Position numbers and translations under genes: made by a program
Notes under the pieces: generated by a model
Databases searched by the model: none
What the model was told of the DNA's origin: nothing
Seen by the model: only the letters and a program-made list of their open reading frames with translations
NCBI GenBank assembly: GCA_016235815.1
Contig: JACRIM010000004.1
Coordinates: forward strand, 1-64,000
Direction: 5' to 3'
From: Planctomycetota bacterium
Lineage (GTDB): Bacteria > Planctomycetota > Phycisphaerae > UBA1845 > UTPLA1
Length of the DNA stretch: 64,000 nucleotides
Part shown: piece by piece, positions 41,845 through 54,006 of the stretch
How the letters are laid out: every line of letters begins with the position of its first letter
Position numbering within the stretch: the stretch's first letter is position 1

Positions 41845-42414
41845 TTGAAAAAGGAACTCCGCACGAAAATTCGAGGCATCCTGTCGGGGCTGGCGCCCGA
41901 GGTGATCTCAGCGAAGAGCCAGGCGGCGGCCGAGCGGCTTTTCGCCGAGCCGGAGTATCGTCGTGCCGAGATCATGATGATCTATCTTACGCACCAGAAT
42001 GAGGTCGACACGACGCCGATCGTGTTGCAGGCGTGGCAGGATCGAAAGAAGGTGGTCGCGCCGCAGGTGAGCTGGGAGAGCCGGCAGATGATCCCCATCG
42101 AGATTCGCAACCTCGATGACGACGTGGCGGAGAATAATCAACTCGGCATCCGCGAACCGATTCACGGCCTGCCGATCCCGACGCAGTTGATTGATCTGGT
42201 GATCGTGCCGGGGCTTGGGTTTGACCCGTTCGGCAATCGCCTTGGCCGCGGCCGCGGGTTCTACGATCGCTTCCTTTCGAAGCCCGATTTCCGCGGTGTG
42301 GCCTGCGGGCTGGCGTTCGAGGAGCAGTTAGTGGGGTCCATCCCGGCGGGGCCGCTGGATAAGAAGATGCACTTGCTGGTGACCGATGCGGCGGTTCGTC
42401 GCTTTGATCCCTGA
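41845..42414 (+). CDS. 5-formyltetrahydrofolate cyclo-ligase
   Basis: This 189-residue enzyme converts 5-formyl-THF to 5,10-methenyl-THF using ATP. Family marks are the N-terminal KKELRTKIRGILSGL, VIVPGLGFDPFGNRLGRGRGFYDRFL (the glycine-rich substrate loop), and ACGLAFEEQLV. The frame has several upstream starts, including ATG at 41785 and 41794. TTG at 41845, just after GAGGG, gives the standard family N-terminus. It is divergent from the transferase gene. Confidence 0.92.
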   Translation: MKKELRTKIRGILSGLAPEVISAKSQAAAERLFAEPEYRRAEIMMIYLTHQNEVDTTPIVLQAWQDRKKVVAPQVSWESRQMIPIEIRNLDDDVAENNQLGIREPIHGLPIPTQLIDLVIVPGLGFDPFGNRLGRGRGFYDRFLSKPDFRGVACGLAFEEQLVGSIPAGPLDKKMHLLVTDAAVRRFDP

Positions 42415-42533
42415 GAATTTACTCACCAAGCGCCGAAATATCACTTCTCCGTGTGGTACAATGCAATCCGAAGATGGTAGGCGCCGTCGTCGGTCGCCCG
42501 CTGCATCCAATCACGCCAATGGAGGGGATTCCC

Positions 42534-44117
42534 ATGGTGCGGGTTCCGTCGGCTCTCGTTGCGTTCATCTTTTTTTGCGCGGTCGGTCTTGCTCCTGCCG
42601 AGAGTCCGGACGGTGCATATCAGCCGGAGCGACCGGATCAACCCTACATGCCCGGCGCGGGTCAACTTCGCGGCGGGCCTCGCGGCGTGGCATTGGCGCC
42701 GCCCGGCAGCGTCCAGGTCAACGTGGATGGGAATGGTCTGAACATCGTCGGCGACGCCGCGAACGAACCCTCCATCACCATCGATCCGACAAACCCCCTG
42801 CGCATGGCCATCGGCTGGCGACAATTTGACAACATCGCGTCGAATTTCCGACAGGCCGGCTATGCGTTCACGACCGACGGGGGTCTGACGTGGACATTCC
42901 CTGGTGTGCTTGAACCGGGTGTGTTTCGCAGCGATCCTGTGCTCTGCGCGGATAACGCCGGCACGTTTTTCTATAACAGCCTTCAGGGCACATTCTGTAT
43001 GGATGTCTGGCGATCGACCAATGGCGGGGCGACGTGGCCGAACTTGGTCCCCGCGTTCGGCGGCGACAAACAGTGGATGGATGTGGATCGAACAGGCGGA
43101 ATCGGTGAAGGCAATCTCTACTCGCACTGGCAATCCGCGGCCGTTTGTTCCGGGTCGAGTTCGAATTTGTTCACGCGATCGACGGATCACGGGCTGACGT
43201 GGATGAGCCCCATTGCGTTTCCGAATAATCTTCGCTTCGGGACGATTCACGTCGCGTCGAATGGCGATGTGTTCGTGACGGGCACGTCCAACTCCAATGC
43301 GTCGAATGCCGTCGTGGTGCGCTCGTCCAATGCCGAGAACTCGGCCGTGACGCCGACCTGGGATTTCTCCGTGGTCAGCCCGATTCTGGGCGGGTCGCAG
43401 ACCTTGAGCACCGGGCCGAATCCCGCGGGCCTGCTCGGACAGGTGCAGATTGTCACCCGGCCGGGAACGCCGTCACACGTGTATCTGCTGTGCTCAGTCA
43501 ATCCCGCGGGGGCTGATCCGCTTGATGTGCGCTTCGCCCGGAGCATCGACGGCGGACAGACCTGGTCGGCCTCAATCAAGGTCAACGACGACACCAGCAC
43601 GACTGCCTACCAGTGGTTCGGCACGATTTCCGTCGCACCGAACGGGCGCATCGACGTGGTGTGGAACGACACGAAGGACGATCCGGCGAATCTGCTTTCG
43701 CGAACGTACTACAGCTTCTCGGTTGATGAAGGCGTGACATGGTCGGCCAGCCGTGCCCTGACGCCGCAGTGGAATTCGCAGTTAGGATTTCCGAGTCAGA
43801 ACAAGATCGGCGACTACTACCAGATGATCTCGTACAACGACGCCGCGCACCTTGCGTATGCGGCGACGTTCAACGGAGAGCAGGATGTGTACTACATGCG
43901 GATCACGCCGTTGCCGGTGTGTGGCACGTGTGCGGCCGACCTGACCGGCGATTCGTCGACCGATGGGGCGGATATCGCCGCGTTCATGAGTTGTGTTCTT
44001 CGCTTCCCGGTGACCGCGTCGAGCTGCGGATGTGCCGACATGAACGGGGATCAGATCATCGATCTCAACGACATTGCCCCTTTCGTCGATCGACTGCTGA
44101 TGGGCGGTTGCCCGTAA
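42534..44117 (+). CDS. Secreted BNR/sialidase-like protein with dockerin-like C-terminus
   Basis: This 527-residue protein has a signal peptide of about 22 residues (GLAPA-ESP). A propeller-like region with BNR Asp-box motifs follows (TTDGGLTWTF, STNGGATWPN, STDHGLTWMS, SIDGGQTWSA, SVDEGVTWSA). The C-terminus has two calcium-loop motifs (DLTGDSSTDGADIAAF and DMNGDQIIDLNDIAPFVD) and ends in LLMGGCP. Sialidase catalytic residues cannot be assigned, so enzyme activity is uncertain. The ATG follows GGAGGGGA. The tail is close to that of the subtilase at 13498-15972. Confidence 0.9.
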   Translation: MVRVPSALVAFIFFCAVGLAPAESPDGAYQPERPDQPYMPGAGQLRGGPRGVALAPPGSVQVNVDGNGLNIVGDAANEPSITIDPTNPLRMAIGWRQFDNIASNFRQAGYAFTTDGGLTWTFPGVLEPGVFRSDPVLCADNAGTFFYNSLQGTFCMDVWRSTNGGATWPNLVPAFGGDKQWMDVDRTGGIGEGNLYSHWQSAAVCSGSSSNLFTRSTDHGLTWMSPIAFPNNLRFGTIHVASNGDVFVTGTSNSNASNAVVVRSSNAENSAVTPTWDFSVVSPILGGSQTLSTGPNPAGLLGQVQIVTRPGTPSHVYLLCSVNPAGADPLDVRFARSIDGGQTWSASIKVNDDTSTTAYQWFGTISVAPNGRIDVVWNDTKDDPANLLSRTYYSFSVDEGVTWSASRALTPQWNSQLGFPSQNKIGDYYQMISYNDAAHLAYAATFNGEQDVYYMRITPLPVCGTCAADLTGDSSTDGADIAAFMSCVLRFPVTASSCGCADMNGDQIIDLNDIAPFVDRLLMGGCP

Positions 44118-44146
44118 GCCGGCCGCGAGCGAGACACTCGGTGAAC

Positions 44147-44178
44147 AAAAAAAGGCCCGCGAGACTTGCTCGCGGGCC
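44147..44178 (-). terminator. Rho-independent terminator
   Basis: A perfect 10-bp stem (GGCCCGCGAG/CTCGCGGGCC) with loop ACTTG lies at 44154-44178. On the minus strand it is followed by seven U residues. It should end transcription of the lipoprotein gene at 44207-44857 and may act in the other direction for the convergent dockerin gene. Confidence 0.9.
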
Positions 44179-44206
44179 GGATTCCCACCCCTAACCAATT
44201 TCGTTT

Positions 44207-44857
44207 TCAGCCGCCGGGGCCGCGACCACGACCGCCGGGACCGCCACCGCCGAACGGTCCGCGATTCGGCGGCTCCATTCCGCGCTCTTTCATGCGGTTG
44301 GCGACGGCGCTGAAATAAGCCATTCGCTTGCCCATCTTGTCGGCGCTGCGGCTTTCGGATTTTGACTTGCGCTCGGCCTGGGATTTGCTGCCTTCGCGAT
44401 CTTTCATGCGGTCGCGCCACTTCTGGCGCTCCTTCTCGCGATCTTCCTCGGACATCTTCTCGCGTTCGGCATCGCGGGCTTCGCGCTCTTTCCGCATCTT
44501 TTCGAATTCATCGATGGACTTATCCAGCACCTTCTTCTTCTCGCTTTCGGGTGCGTTGAAGTATTCATCAATTCGCTCGTCCATGCGCTGTTCCATGATC
44601 TCGCGGCCGTTGTCGCGAATCTGTTCTTTCTGCTCTTCGGTGAGGTCGTCGCGATCCATGGCCTTGCGGAAGTTCTCGAAGGCCTGGTCGGGCGGCATGT
44701 TTTTCAGGGCTTCCTTGGTGAACTCCGGCGGAATCGCCGCGACCTGGGTGTCGGCCTTGGTCTCTTCCTTTTTGCAGCCGGTCGCAAGGCAGGCCGAGAC
44801 AACGGCGAGCGACAGGGCGCAGAGGCTGAGACGTTTAATTTTTGGATAGTGATTCAT
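44207..44857 (-). CDS. Lipoprotein rich in charged coiled coil
   Basis: This 216-residue protein has a lipoprotein signal (lipobox ATGC, about residue 28). A long helix rich in Lys, Glu, Arg and Asp follows (about residues 45-185). The tail is Gly/Pro/Arg-rich and ends in GRGRGPGG. I recognise no family. It lies 9 bp downstream of a pseudopilin gene on the same strand and probably shares its transcript. A strong terminator follows. Confidence 0.8.
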   Translation of the reverse strand: MNHYPKIKRLSLCALSLAVVSACLATGCKKEETKADTQVAAIPPEFTKEALKNMPPDQAFENFRKAMDRDDLTEEQKEQIRDNGREIMEQRMDERIDEYFNAPESEKKKVLDKSIDEFEKMRKEREARDAEREKMSEEDREKERQKWRDRMKDREGSKSQAERKSKSESRSADKMGKRMAYFSAVANRMKERGMEPPNRGPFGGGGPGGRGRGPGG

Positions 44858-44866
44858 GGCTTGCTC

Positions 44867-45457
44867 CTAGTTTTCGAAGTCCGTCACGCGCCCGTCGTAA
44901 TACAGGTATCGCCGGGAACCTTGCGTACCGCCCATCGCATGAAAATTGCCGTAATCACGCATGAGCCAAACTTCGTTTTCATTCGGCGCCGTTCCGCGGA
45001 ACTCGCGGCGGCGCTTGACATACTCTGCAATCGAAATGCCGCCGAGGCCGAGGCGGAACTCGTAGCTCGACTTCTCCGTGATGAAGTACGGCTTGCCCTG
45101 ATTCGGGGCTTCGCGCTCATTGCCCACATCGAGCGTGCAGGCGAACGCCTTGGACGTCTCGTCGGGGTTCATGTTCAGATGCGGCGCGAGCAGTTGGGAA
45201 AGGTAGATCGGTGTATCGCCCGGCACCGGCGCGGGGCTTAGGGACGGCATGTAGGACGCAAACGGAAGGATGTCGGCGTTGTCCCCTATGTAGGACCGAA
45301 CGCCCATGCCGAGTTGCCGCAGATTCGCCGCGCACGCGGTGAGCCGCCCGCGCGAGCGCACACCCGCCATCGCCGGCATGAGGATCGCGAGAAGCCCCGC
45401 GATGATCACGATGACGATCAACAACTCCAGCAGTGTAAATGCACGTTTGCGAGACAA
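44867..45457 (-). CDS. Prepilin-type pseudopilin
   Basis: This 196-residue protein has a short leader and the segment RAFTLLELLIVIVIIAGLLAIL, the prepilin-peptidase substrate signature. The cleavage position is unusual, since Ala takes the place of the normal Gly before Phe. The globular domain resembles GspG/GspH-like pseudopilins. It should be an inner-membrane protein able to join a pseudopilus. No other secretion genes are nearby. Confidence 0.88.
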   Translation of the reverse strand: MSRKRAFTLLELLIVIVIIAGLLAILMPAMAGVRSRGRLTACAANLRQLGMGVRSYIGDNADILPFASYMPSLSPAPVPGDTPIYLSQLLAPHLNMNPDETSKAFACTLDVGNEREAPNQGKPYFITEKSSYEFRLGLGGISIAEYVKRRREFRGTAPNENEVWLMRDYGNFHAMGGTQGSRRYLYYDGRVTDFEN

Positions 45458-45564
45458 GGCCTAAACTCCACTCACTTCCCGGGGATTATAACGGAGTTCA
45501 GGGCTGTTTTTCACGACCCAGGATCCTTAGAGATTCCTCCCGTCAAGAAACGTAAATAGGAGAC

Positions 45565-45598
45565 AAAAAAAGGCCCGGGCAGTGCAATACCCGGGCCT
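45565..45598 (-). terminator. Rho-independent terminator of clpC
   Basis: AGGCCCGGG and CCCGGGCCT form a perfect 9-bp stem with a 10-nt loop. On the minus strand a run of seven U residues follows. It lies just past the clpC stop. Confidence 0.9.
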
Positions 45599-45624
45599 GT
45601 CGTGCGTTTTCTTTTCTTCGCCGA

Positions 45625-48156
<2,532 letters not shown>

Positions 48157-48560
48157 GTTGGTCCTTTCGTCGATTGGCAATGCCCCGCGACCGCTCTCCG
48201 GTTCGCTGGATGAACGCGGATGACGCCGCCAATCGTTGTTGACCGGTCCGCTCGATTGTAGCGCCTAAATCCGACGCAAGTCGGTGACGCTTTGCGGGTG
48301 AACCGGTTGTCATGCGCCGCTGGGACGCACGACTCCACGTGTGGATCGAAGGTGTTGCTCCACGGTCCCCATCTTAGTCACGCCCCGATAACGCCGCAAC
48401 ACACGCGGCCAACGGGACTTGGCACGTTTGCCCGGAGCACTCTATCGGTAAAGGATGCGCGACCATGAAGACCGAAGCGCGCCGCCACCAATCTGTTATC
48501 CAACCCCAAAAGGGTGCATTCCGAGAATGAATGCGACGTGCGGGAAGGGATCGATGGGTG
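48157..48560. other. Intergenic region upstream of clpC
   Basis: A minus-strand TACAAT at 48260-48255 could be the -10 of clpC, with only weak -35 candidates such as TTGCGT. No CtsR-type operator or CIRCE element is recognisable. The rest of this 404-bp gap shows nothing that I can identify. Confidence 0.4.
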
Positions 48561-48875
48561 TCAGGCGCGAAGGACGCCGGCTGTTTCGGACGGAGTTTCG
48601 GCCTGCTCGCGCCGGGCACGCTGGCGCACCAGCGCCGCGCCCTGCTTCCAGAACAGCACCTGCGCAAGGCACCATGCAAAGAGGGTCAGCATCGAGGCCA
48701 GCCAGGTGAACCAGCCCGGAAGGGCCGCGGGGGCGATGAGCCAACCGGCCACGGCGATGTTTCCGCAGATCGCGAAGATGAGCGCCAACGAGAAGCCAAG
48801 CCACTCGCGGCATCGGATGATCAGCCCCGCGCCGGGGATCAGGATGTTGAGCAGTTGTTGCATGATGCCAGTCAT
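48561..48875 (-). CDS. Small membrane protein, unknown function
   Basis: This protein of about 104 residues has three hydrophobic segments (about 8-22, 27-50 and 55-80) and a basic tail. It may start at ATG 48875 or at 48863. I recognise no family. A second small membrane protein follows upstream at 48968-49354 on the same strand. Confidence 0.6.
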   Translation of the reverse strand: MTGIMQQLLNILIPGAGLIIRCREWLGFSLALIFAICGNIAVAGWLIAPAALPGWFTWLASMLTLFAWCLAQVLFWKQGAALVRQRARREQAETPSETAGVLRA

Positions 48876-48967
48876 TCAAGCGAGCGCTGCGCGGCCGGTT
48901 CACGCGAATTGCGTGCGCCCGACAAGGGTGTTAACCAAGCGATGCGACGAATGCCCCCGACGATTAC

Positions 48968-49354
48968 TCAGTCGGCGAGCTTGGTGATCACGGCTTCGGA
49001 ACGATTGATCCACAGGGTAAGCAGGACCGGCGCGATGGCGATGGCAATGCCGCCGATGGCCATGCCCATGAACGATCGCCCCTGCTTGGTGTTCTTCTTT
49101 TGGCCGAGGCTGGAAAAGCCCATGGCCAGCGACACACAGCCGAGCACGACGGTGATGGCGGTGAAGAGGAAGACGAGGATCTTGCGGAACTTCCCGAACT
49201 GGCTCACTTCGCTGTAGAGGATGGTCCAGGTCTGGGTGTTGAAGTTCTTCAGCACGACCATGCAGAGGGCCGCCAGGCTGGCCAGCCCGAGCACACCGAC
49301 AATCATCGAGGCCGTGGCCTGCGTTTCCGACAAACGAAAATTGGGCATCTTCAT
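48968..49354 (-). CDS. Small membrane protein, unknown function
   Basis: This 128-residue protein has three hydrophobic segments (about 13-37, 55-78 and 95-115). The frame extends further upstream, but ATG 49354 is preceded by AGGAA and begins sensibly. I recognise no family; it has the layout of small DUF4190-like membrane proteins. The neighbouring small membrane gene downstream lies on the same strand. Confidence 0.65.
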   Translation of the reverse strand: MKMPNFRLSETQATASMIVGVLGLASLAALCMVVLKNFNTQTWTILYSEVSQFGKFRKILVFLFTAITVVLGCVSLAMGFSSLGQKKNTKQGRSFMGMAIGGIAIAIAPVLLTLWINRSEAVITKLAD

Positions 49355-49592
49355 GATTTCGATTCCTAATGCGGTCGTGTGCGCCGCCGGCCGACAGGCG
49401 CCGAATCGCCACACGGCACCTGATATGGCAACGGCGATTGGATCGTTCAAATGATAACCGAGCCAACCAAACTCGCCAGCGGGTACGGCAGTGGTGCGAC
49501 CGTTCAGCTATCCTTAACGGAGCGTTGTCATTGAGCGCCGGATTGTGTATTCGTTATAGGATGTAGGCTCCAGCAAGCAGAGAAAGGCCCTC

Positions 49593-49985
49593 ATGTCTGC
49601 CAAACCATCCGACCGCCCCGAACCCTCCATCCGCGTCATGATGATGCCGCGGGATACCAATGCGCATGGGACCATCTTCGGTGGTGTGATCCTGAGCTAT
49701 GTTGACCAGGCCGGGGCGATCGAGGCGAGGCGGCATGGGTGCGCCCATGTGGTGACGGTGGCCATGGATCGCATCGAGTTCAAGCAGCCGGTCTTTGTCG
49801 GTGATGTGCTCAGCTTTCGGACGGAGACGCTTCACCTCGGGCGTACGTCGGTTCGCGTGCGGGTGCATGTGGAGGCCGAGCGGTTTGAGCCGCCTTGTGA
49901 GCGTGTGGACGTCACGACGGCCGAGGTCGTGTTTGTGGCGGTCGGCCCGGATCGACGGCCTATCCCATTTTCAAAGTGCAAATAG
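49593..49985 (+). CDS. Acyl-CoA thioesterase (hotdog fold, YciA-like)
   Basis: This 130-residue protein has the hotdog-fold pattern of YciA/BFIT thioesterases. RVMMMPRDTNAHGTIFGGVILSYVDQAGAI contains the catalytic-loop Asn and Asp, and VTVAMDRIEFKQPVFVGDVL follows. It should hydrolyse acyl-CoAs in the cytoplasm. The stop is followed by about 260 bp with no recognised gene before the DUF1800 gene. Confidence 0.92.
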   Translation: MSAKPSDRPEPSIRVMMMPRDTNAHGTIFGGVILSYVDQAGAIEARRHGCAHVVTVAMDRIEFKQPVFVGDVLSFRTETLHLGRTSVRVRVHVEAERFEPPCERVDVTTAEVVFVAVGPDRRPIPFSKCK

Positions 49986-50249
49986 ACACGCCCTCGCCAT
50001 TACCTATCACGAGAAGTCCTTTGCTGATGTGGGTATAGGCACTCCGCGAAAAAGGGACGCCCCGGCGAATCGTCCAAGAACTCATCATGTCCAAGCTTGG
50101 ATATGGGGGTCGAGCAGGTTAGAATCAGTGGTAATTCCGCGCGCTGGAGGGAACCTGCGCAATAAGCCGTTGCAAATGAATTGCGCGCCCCCGAACCCGC
50201 CTTGCCCGCACGCTGGGTTTTGGTGTTCGGTCAGGGAGACTATGCGGTC

Positions 50250-51749
50250 ATGAGTTGGCTCGAAGCACTATCGAACGGGATTGAGCGTTTCGCGGAGAGC
50301 GATCGCGCTGTTGGTGATGCATTATCCCGGCGGAAGTGGTTGCTGGCCGGGGCCGCGGCGGCGCTTGGAACGGCGACCAAGTCCAAGGCTGCGCCGCCCG
50401 TCTCGCATACCCGTTGGCTGATCAATCGCATCACGATGGGTTGGACGCCGGAGGAGCAGTTGCTGGCCGACACGCTCGGCTATCACGGGTATCTGGAGTA
50501 TCACCTGAATTACACGGCGATCGACGACAGTGCGCTGAACGCGCGGCTTGCACCCTATTGGCTTCTCAACGCGCCACCGTACTACCTTCACGGATTCAAT
50601 GCGTCGATCCCGACGAACCAGTTGTGCCAGGCGACGTTTCTTCGTGCAACCTACAGCAAGCGGCAGCTCTTCGAGCGAATGGTGGAGTTCTGGACCGACC
50701 ACCTGAACATCGATATCAAGAAAGCGGACAACCCGTGGATCAAGCTGGTGGATGACCGCGAGGTCATTCGCACTCACGCCCTGGGCAATTTCCGCGATCT
50801 TATTATTGCCAGCGCCCGCAGTCCCTCGATGCTGGAATACCTGGATAACGCCGATAGTGTGGTTGGCAATCCGAACGAGAACTATGCCCGCGAGCTGATG
50901 GAACTCCACACCATGGGCGTCTCCGGCGGTTATACGCAGCAGGATGTGGTCGAAGTGGCCCGCGCCTTCACCGGCTGGACCGTGGACCAGACGGACACGC
51001 AGACGAAAAGCACGTTCCGATTTGACGCGCTAGCGCACGACACGGGAAGCAAGGTCGTCCTCGGGCAGACAATTCCGGCCGGCGGCGGCTATGGGGACGC
51101 CATTCAGGTCATCGACATCATCATGGCTCATCCGAGCACGGCGAATTTCATCGCCAGGAAGTTGTGCGAACGGTTCTACTCGTATTCTCCGCCGCAGAGT
51201 TTGATTAACAGCGTGGGCGCCACGTTCACGGCCACCAACGGCGACATCAAGTCCATGTTGCGTACGCTCTTCCTGAACGCCAACCCCGCAACCGCTCCGG
51301 TCAAGCTCAAGCGGCCGTTCCATCTCGTCATCTCGGCGCTTCGCGCCGCCAAGGCGAATGTCGGAGGCTCGCCGGAAGCGCTGACAACCCAGCTTCGGCA
51401 ACAGCTTCAGGCCGCCGGGCACGAACCGTTCCAATGGGGAACGCCGGATGGCTATCCTGACAAGCTGGAACACTGGAGTGGATTGGTCATCGCCCGCTGG
51501 AATTTTGCCGCCGCCCTCATGAAGGACAGCATCGCCGACATCACGACGGATGTCGAAATACTCCTGGCGGGAGCCGTAACGGCCGATCAGGTGGCCGACA
51601 AGATCAACGAAGTCATCTGCGGCGGCACCCTGACCGCCGTCGAGCGCAATCGAATTCGAGATTACCTGTCACCGGGTATCCCGACCAAGGCGAAAAAGGC
51701 TGAGGCCGTGGCGCTGGCGATTTCCGCGCCGAGCTTCCAATGGTATTGA
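50250..51749 (+). CDS. DUF1800 family protein, probable Tat substrate
   Basis: This 499-residue protein has a twin-arginine-like N-terminus (SRRKWLLAGAAAALG) and typical DUF1800 segments: HTRWLINRITMGWTPEE, the FERMVEFWTDHLNI segment, ARELMELHTMGVSGGYTQQDVVEVARAFTGW and FIARKLCERFYS. DUF1800 proteins occur with DUF1501 proteins in planctomycetes, and their role is unknown. The ATG at 50250 lies about 12 nt after GGGAG. It is followed 36 bp later by the DUF1501 gene, so they form an operon. Confidence 0.9.
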   Translation: MSWLEALSNGIERFAESDRAVGDALSRRKWLLAGAAAALGTATKSKAAPPVSHTRWLINRITMGWTPEEQLLADTLGYHGYLEYHLNYTAIDDSALNARLAPYWLLNAPPYYLHGFNASIPTNQLCQATFLRATYSKRQLFERMVEFWTDHLNIDIKKADNPWIKLVDDREVIRTHALGNFRDLIIASARSPSMLEYLDNADSVVGNPNENYARELMELHTMGVSGGYTQQDVVEVARAFTGWTVDQTDTQTKSTFRFDALAHDTGSKVVLGQTIPAGGGYGDAIQVIDIIMAHPSTANFIARKLCERFYSYSPPQSLINSVGATFTATNGDIKSMLRTLFLNANPATAPVKLKRPFHLVISALRAAKANVGGSPEALTTQLRQQLQAAGHEPFQWGTPDGYPDKLEHWSGLVIARWNFAAALMKDSIADITTDVEILLAGAVTADQVADKINEVICGGTLTAVERNRIRDYLSPGIPTKAKKAEAVALAISAPSFQWY

Positions 51750-51784
51750 CCGGCGTGTGTCCGGCCGAGCCGAAAGGCGTTGAT

Positions 51785-53263
51785 ATGAGTTCGCGAGACT
51801 GCACAGGCTGCAACGAATACCTTGAGCTGTCGCGCAGACAGTTTCTCAAGGCCTCCGGCATCGGGGCCGTCGCCCTTTCCGCGCCTGCGTGGCTTCCGCG
51901 CGTCGCCTATGCCGGCGATGCCTGCACCGACCGCGATATCGTTGTTGCGATTTTCCTTCGCGGCGCCGCCGACGGCCTGACGCTCTGTGTTCCCCATGCC
52001 GATCCACTTTACTATTCCGCGCGGCCGACGCTTTCCGTGCCCCCGCCCGACAGCCTCGATCCGAATCGGTGTACCGACCTCAACGGTTACTTCGGTCTTC
52101 CGCCGGTGATGACGCCGCTGCTGCCTGCGTATCAGGCCGGCCACTTGTGTATCGTTCACGCCGTGGGTTCGCCCAGCGGTTCGCGATCGCACTTCGACGC
52201 GATGCGCTTCATGGAAGTCGGAAAGATCGGCGACCCCAATCTCATCACCGGTTGGCTCGGCCGTCATCTCGCGACCTCCGCGCCGCTCTCGGTGAACCCG
52301 GTCCTTCGCGGCATTGGTATCGGCTACGGTCTTCAGCAGGCGCTCGAAGGCGGCCCCTTCACGCTGCCGATCCCCGACATGGACAACTTCGATCTCGTCG
52401 GCGACCCCGTGACCCGCGCCGCGCGACGACTTGCTCTTTCCGACATGTACAACGCCGGGACCGAGCCGCTCAAGACCTCGGCGCAGAACACGCAACTCAC
52501 CATCGACTTCCTGAATGCCATCGACTTCAACGGTTACATTCCGGCCGGCGGCGCGGTCTATCCGAACCACACCTTCGGTTATGCCCTGCGCTCCACCGCC
52601 GCGCTCATCAAGGCCGAGGTCGGCGTTGAGGCCGTCGCGATCGATCTGCCCGGCTGGGACACGCACGCGTTTCAGGGAATCTGGCAAGGCGGCGCGATGT
52701 GGGAGCTGATGAACCCGCTCGCGCTCGGCCTGGCCGCGTTTCACGCCGACATCTTTGCGGGCAACGGGCGCAACGTCACCGTCGTCGTCATGTCCGAGTT
52801 CGGCCGCCGCCTGCTTGAAAACGGCAGCGACGGCACCGACCACGGCCACGGCAACTGCATGTTCGTCATCGGAAACCACATCAATGGCGGGCAGGTCCTC
52901 ACGCAGTGGCCCGGCCTGGACCAGGGCCAGCTCTTCCAGGGCCGTGATCTGGAAGTCACCTACGACTGGCGCGATATCCTCGGCGAGATCGTGCAACACC
53001 GCCTGCAGAACCCGAACCTCGCGACGATTTTCCCCGGCTTCACGCCCACCTTCCGCGGCGTCACGACGGCGTGCCGCGGCGATATGAATTGCGACAAGGT
53101 GGTGAACACAGACGACGTGGCGCCGTTCGTCGGCGCGGTGATGGATCCGGAAGCCTTCGACGGCAAGTCAGGCTGCGGTGCGATCAACGGCGATATGAAT
53201 AACGATGGCGCGGTGGACGGCCGGGATATTCAGCCGTTCGTGAAGCGCGTGCTCGGTTCGTAG
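51785..53263 (+). CDS. DUF1501 family protein with dockerin-like end, Tat substrate
   Basis: This 492-residue protein has a twin-arginine signal (SRRQFLKASGIGAVALSAPAW). DUF1501 segments include DIVVAIFLRGAADGLT, GSPSGSRSHFDAMRF, DLPGWDTHAFQG and MSEFGRRLLENGSDGTDHGHGN (Asp/His-rich, possible metal site). The C-terminal 65 residues hold calcium-loop motifs (GDMNCDKVVNTDDVAPF, GDMNNDGAVDGRDIQPFV). It lacks the final GGCP seen in two other dockerin proteins here. It probably acts outside the cytoplasm with its DUF1800 partner. Confidence 0.9.
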   Translation: MSSRDCTGCNEYLELSRRQFLKASGIGAVALSAPAWLPRVAYAGDACTDRDIVVAIFLRGAADGLTLCVPHADPLYYSARPTLSVPPPDSLDPNRCTDLNGYFGLPPVMTPLLPAYQAGHLCIVHAVGSPSGSRSHFDAMRFMEVGKIGDPNLITGWLGRHLATSAPLSVNPVLRGIGIGYGLQQALEGGPFTLPIPDMDNFDLVGDPVTRAARRLALSDMYNAGTEPLKTSAQNTQLTIDFLNAIDFNGYIPAGGAVYPNHTFGYALRSTAALIKAEVGVEAVAIDLPGWDTHAFQGIWQGGAMWELMNPLALGLAAFHADIFAGNGRNVTVVVMSEFGRRLLENGSDGTDHGHGNCMFVIGNHINGGQVLTQWPGLDQGQLFQGRDLEVTYDWRDILGEIVQHRLQNPNLATIFPGFTPTFRGVTTACRGDMNCDKVVNTDDVAPFVGAVMDPEAFDGKSGCGAINGDMNNDGAVDGRDIQPFVKRVLGS

Positions 53264-53307
53264 ATCGAGCCGGACCGAAACCCAAGCAACCAACCTGAGG
53301 GGAACCG

Positions 53308-53988
53308 ATGAATCTGCTCCGTACGCTCGCCATCCTCACCCTGGCCTTTATCGCAAGCCCCGCCTTCGCCGGCATCACGCAATCCGGCGGGCCTGGCATC
53401 GGCCAACTCGTCGTAAACCCCAACAACATGAAGTACACGCCCGATCCGTACAACATCGACCGCGTCTTCTACTGGCCGGAGCAAACGTCGCACACGCTCG
53501 CCAATGACCTCGCGGTCAGCATCCTGCCGCCCGGCTCCTTCCCGACCGACTCCACCTCCCACGCCGATGACAACACGCAGCTCATCGCCCAGGGCACCCT
53601 CATCGATTCCTATCTTCTCTATTACGACCCCCAAAGCGGCACCACCGTCGCCCGCTTCCTCTTCGACGATCCGATCGTCGGGCTTATCACCAACCCGCGC
53701 GATTCATCCCCGGCCAACGATCACTTCATGCTCAGCGACTTCCTGATCAATCCGCTCGTCCCTACGGTGAACATTCCCGCTGCGCACTTCGACGCTCGCG
53801 GCACCGAACCCGTTTCCGGCGACTTCATCCGCTGGCTCAGCCCCAACGAGATCGAAATTCACTTGAGCGCCGGCGACCCCGGCGACCAAATCCGTGTGAT
53901 CACCTCGCCCGTTCCCGAACCCGCGTCGCTCATTCTTTTCGCGCCGGCCATTGCGGCGCTTCGCCGTCGCGCGTTGCACCATAAGTAG
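53308..53988 (+). CDS. PEP-CTERM-sorted secreted protein
   Basis: This 226-residue protein has a signal peptide (ASPAFA-GIT) and a C-terminal sorting signal (PVPEPASLILFAPAIAALRRR): Pro-Glu-Pro, hydrophobic helix, then Arg cluster. Such proteins are normally processed by exosortase, which is not present in the window. The central domain is beta-rich and unknown. It follows the DUF1501 gene by 44 bp on the same strand and may be part of that operon. Confidence 0.85.
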   Translation: MNLLRTLAILTLAFIASPAFAGITQSGGPGIGQLVVNPNNMKYTPDPYNIDRVFYWPEQTSHTLANDLAVSILPPGSFPTDSTSHADDNTQLIAQGTLIDSYLLYYDPQSGTTVARFLFDDPIVGLITNPRDSSPANDHFMLSDFLINPLVPTVNIPAAHFDARGTEPVSGDFIRWLSPNEIEIHLSAGDPGDQIRVITSPVPEPASLILFAPAIAALRRRALHHK

Positions 53989-54006
53989 TCAGTCAGTTTG
54001 AGTAGG